Below the pieces are notes generated by a model. The model was not told where the DNA came from. It saw only the letters and a list, made by a program, of their open reading frames with translations, and did no database searches. Both the position numbers and the translations under genes were made by a program. Below, one piece after another: positions 23,112-23,504 of a stretch of DNA of 23,504 nt. The stretch comes from Acidisphaera sp035272265 (lineage in GTDB: Bacteria > Pseudomonadota > Alphaproteobacteria > Acetobacterales > Acetobacteraceae), in assembly GCA_035272265.1 (NCBI GenBank), contig DATEQV010000430.1:1-23504 (forward strand), in the 5' to 3' direction. Every line of letters begins with the position of its first letter. Positions within the stretch are counted from its first letter, which is position 1.

Positions 23112-23504
23112 ACCTGCGGGCGGTTCTCGCCGGTCTGTTCGCCATCCTTGTGGCGGCCGGACCGGCGCGCGCGCAGGAGGTGGTGCTGACCGGCACGCTG
23201 AAGGCGGTCGCGGCACGGGGGACGATCCGCCTAGGCGTGCGCGAGGGCGCGGTGCCCTTCGCCTTCCAGAACAAGGCCGGGCAGCCGGTGGGATTTTCGG
23301 TCGATATCTGCCGGGGGATCGCGGCCGATGTCGGGACGGCGATTTCGCAGCCGTTGCTCGACGACGACGCGCCCGCCTGGCAGCGGGGGTTGCGGATCGT
23401 GTACGTGCCGGTCGCGGCTGATGCGCGGCTGGCGAAACTGGTTTCGGGCGAGATCGACCTGGAATGCGGGTCGACCACCGACAATGCCGAGCGCGAGAAG
23501 ACGA
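23108..23504 (+). CDS. Periplasmic amino-acid-binding protein (SBP family 3), cut by window end
   Basis: The frame from TTG 23108 encodes 132 residues to the window edge. The first 24 form a signal peptide (NLRAVLAGLFAILVAAGPARA, cleavage after ARA). The mature part has the family-3 solute-binding pattern: LKAVAARGTIRLGVREGAVPFAFQNKAGQPVGFSVDICRGIAADV, then VPVAADARLAKLVSGEIDLECGSTTDNAEREK. That ending (G-x-IDLECGSTT-N-x-ER) is characteristic of glutamate/aspartate GltI-type proteins. The TTG overlaps the symporter stop, suggesting coupled translation. ABC permease and ATPase genes, if any, lie beyond the window. The start is inferred; no better start gives the full signal peptide. Confidence 0.82.
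   Translation, partial: MNLRAVLAGLFAILVAAGPARAQEVVLTGTLKAVAARGTIRLGVREGAVPFAFQNKAGQPVGFSVDICRGIAADVGTAISQPLLDDDAPAWQRGLRIVYVPVAADARLAKLVSGEIDLECGSTTDNAEREKT

Noticed and set aside
1..23504. CRISPR array, complete rRNA/tRNA genes, or toxin-antitoxin pair
   Set aside because: I saw no regularly spaced repeats, no RNA gene signature, and no small two-gene pair with such motifs on either strand.

Overview
The window is high-GC, densely coded DNA. Gene content (P4-type integrase, IS5-type transposase, PhaF/PhaI-type phasin, MHS-family transporter, DAACS carrier) suits an alphaproteobacterium, perhaps Rhodospirillales/Acetobacteraceae or a sphingomonad. The class is an inference; no rRNA or other phylogenetic marker is present. 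All family calls come from reading motifs and from memory of families, without searches.

Left edge, 1-3500: a mobile and decaying zone. It holds the 3' end of an IS5-type transposase, a small ORF running into the IS end, and a P4-type integrase whose better start is a GTG at 1519, behind a clustered GTCCACAA motif. Two identical 15-bp sequences resembling a tRNA-Ser 3' end follow, together with a small secreted-protein gene and a truncated second copy of its tail. Next come a wrecked ribokinase gene and the last codons of what looks like cytochrome oxidase subunit III, leading into an intact subunit IV-like gene. The right boundary of an integrated island probably lies at about 1685 or 2346.

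3500-5720: a PfkB-type sugar-phosphate kinase and a ChaA-type Ca2+/H+ antiporter, both on the minus strand.

5813-16538: the centrepiece, a compact neutral-lipid (wax ester / triacylglycerol) locus. It encodes a wax ester synthase/DGAT, an alcohol-forming fatty acyl-CoA reductase with two reductase domains, a long-chain acyl-CoA ligase, a phasin-like granule protein, a patatin phospholipase coupled by ATGA overlap to a TPR-like protein, a membrane-anchored lipase, and two proteins without assigned function (a 252-aa protein with an FFISDLY motif and a ferritin-like diiron protein). Together they could activate fatty acids, reduce them to alcohols, esterify them, coat the droplet and remobilise the store.

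16639-20170: a 120-bp bipartite palindromic element, then a LacI-family regulator divergent from a phytanoyl-CoA-dioxygenase-like gene and an MHS-family transporter gene. A LacI-type operator overlaps the putative promoter. Both structural genes carry frameshifts: three tandem copies of CGGCGTGA near the start of the first, and one extra base in a T3C4 run in the second.

20181-23504: an acyl-CoA carboxylase carboxyltransferase subunit on the minus strand, then a DAACS dicarboxylate/amino-acid symporter whose stop overlaps (TTGA) the start of a periplasmic amino-acid-binding protein cut by the window end. I see no complete tRNA, rRNA or CRISPR array.
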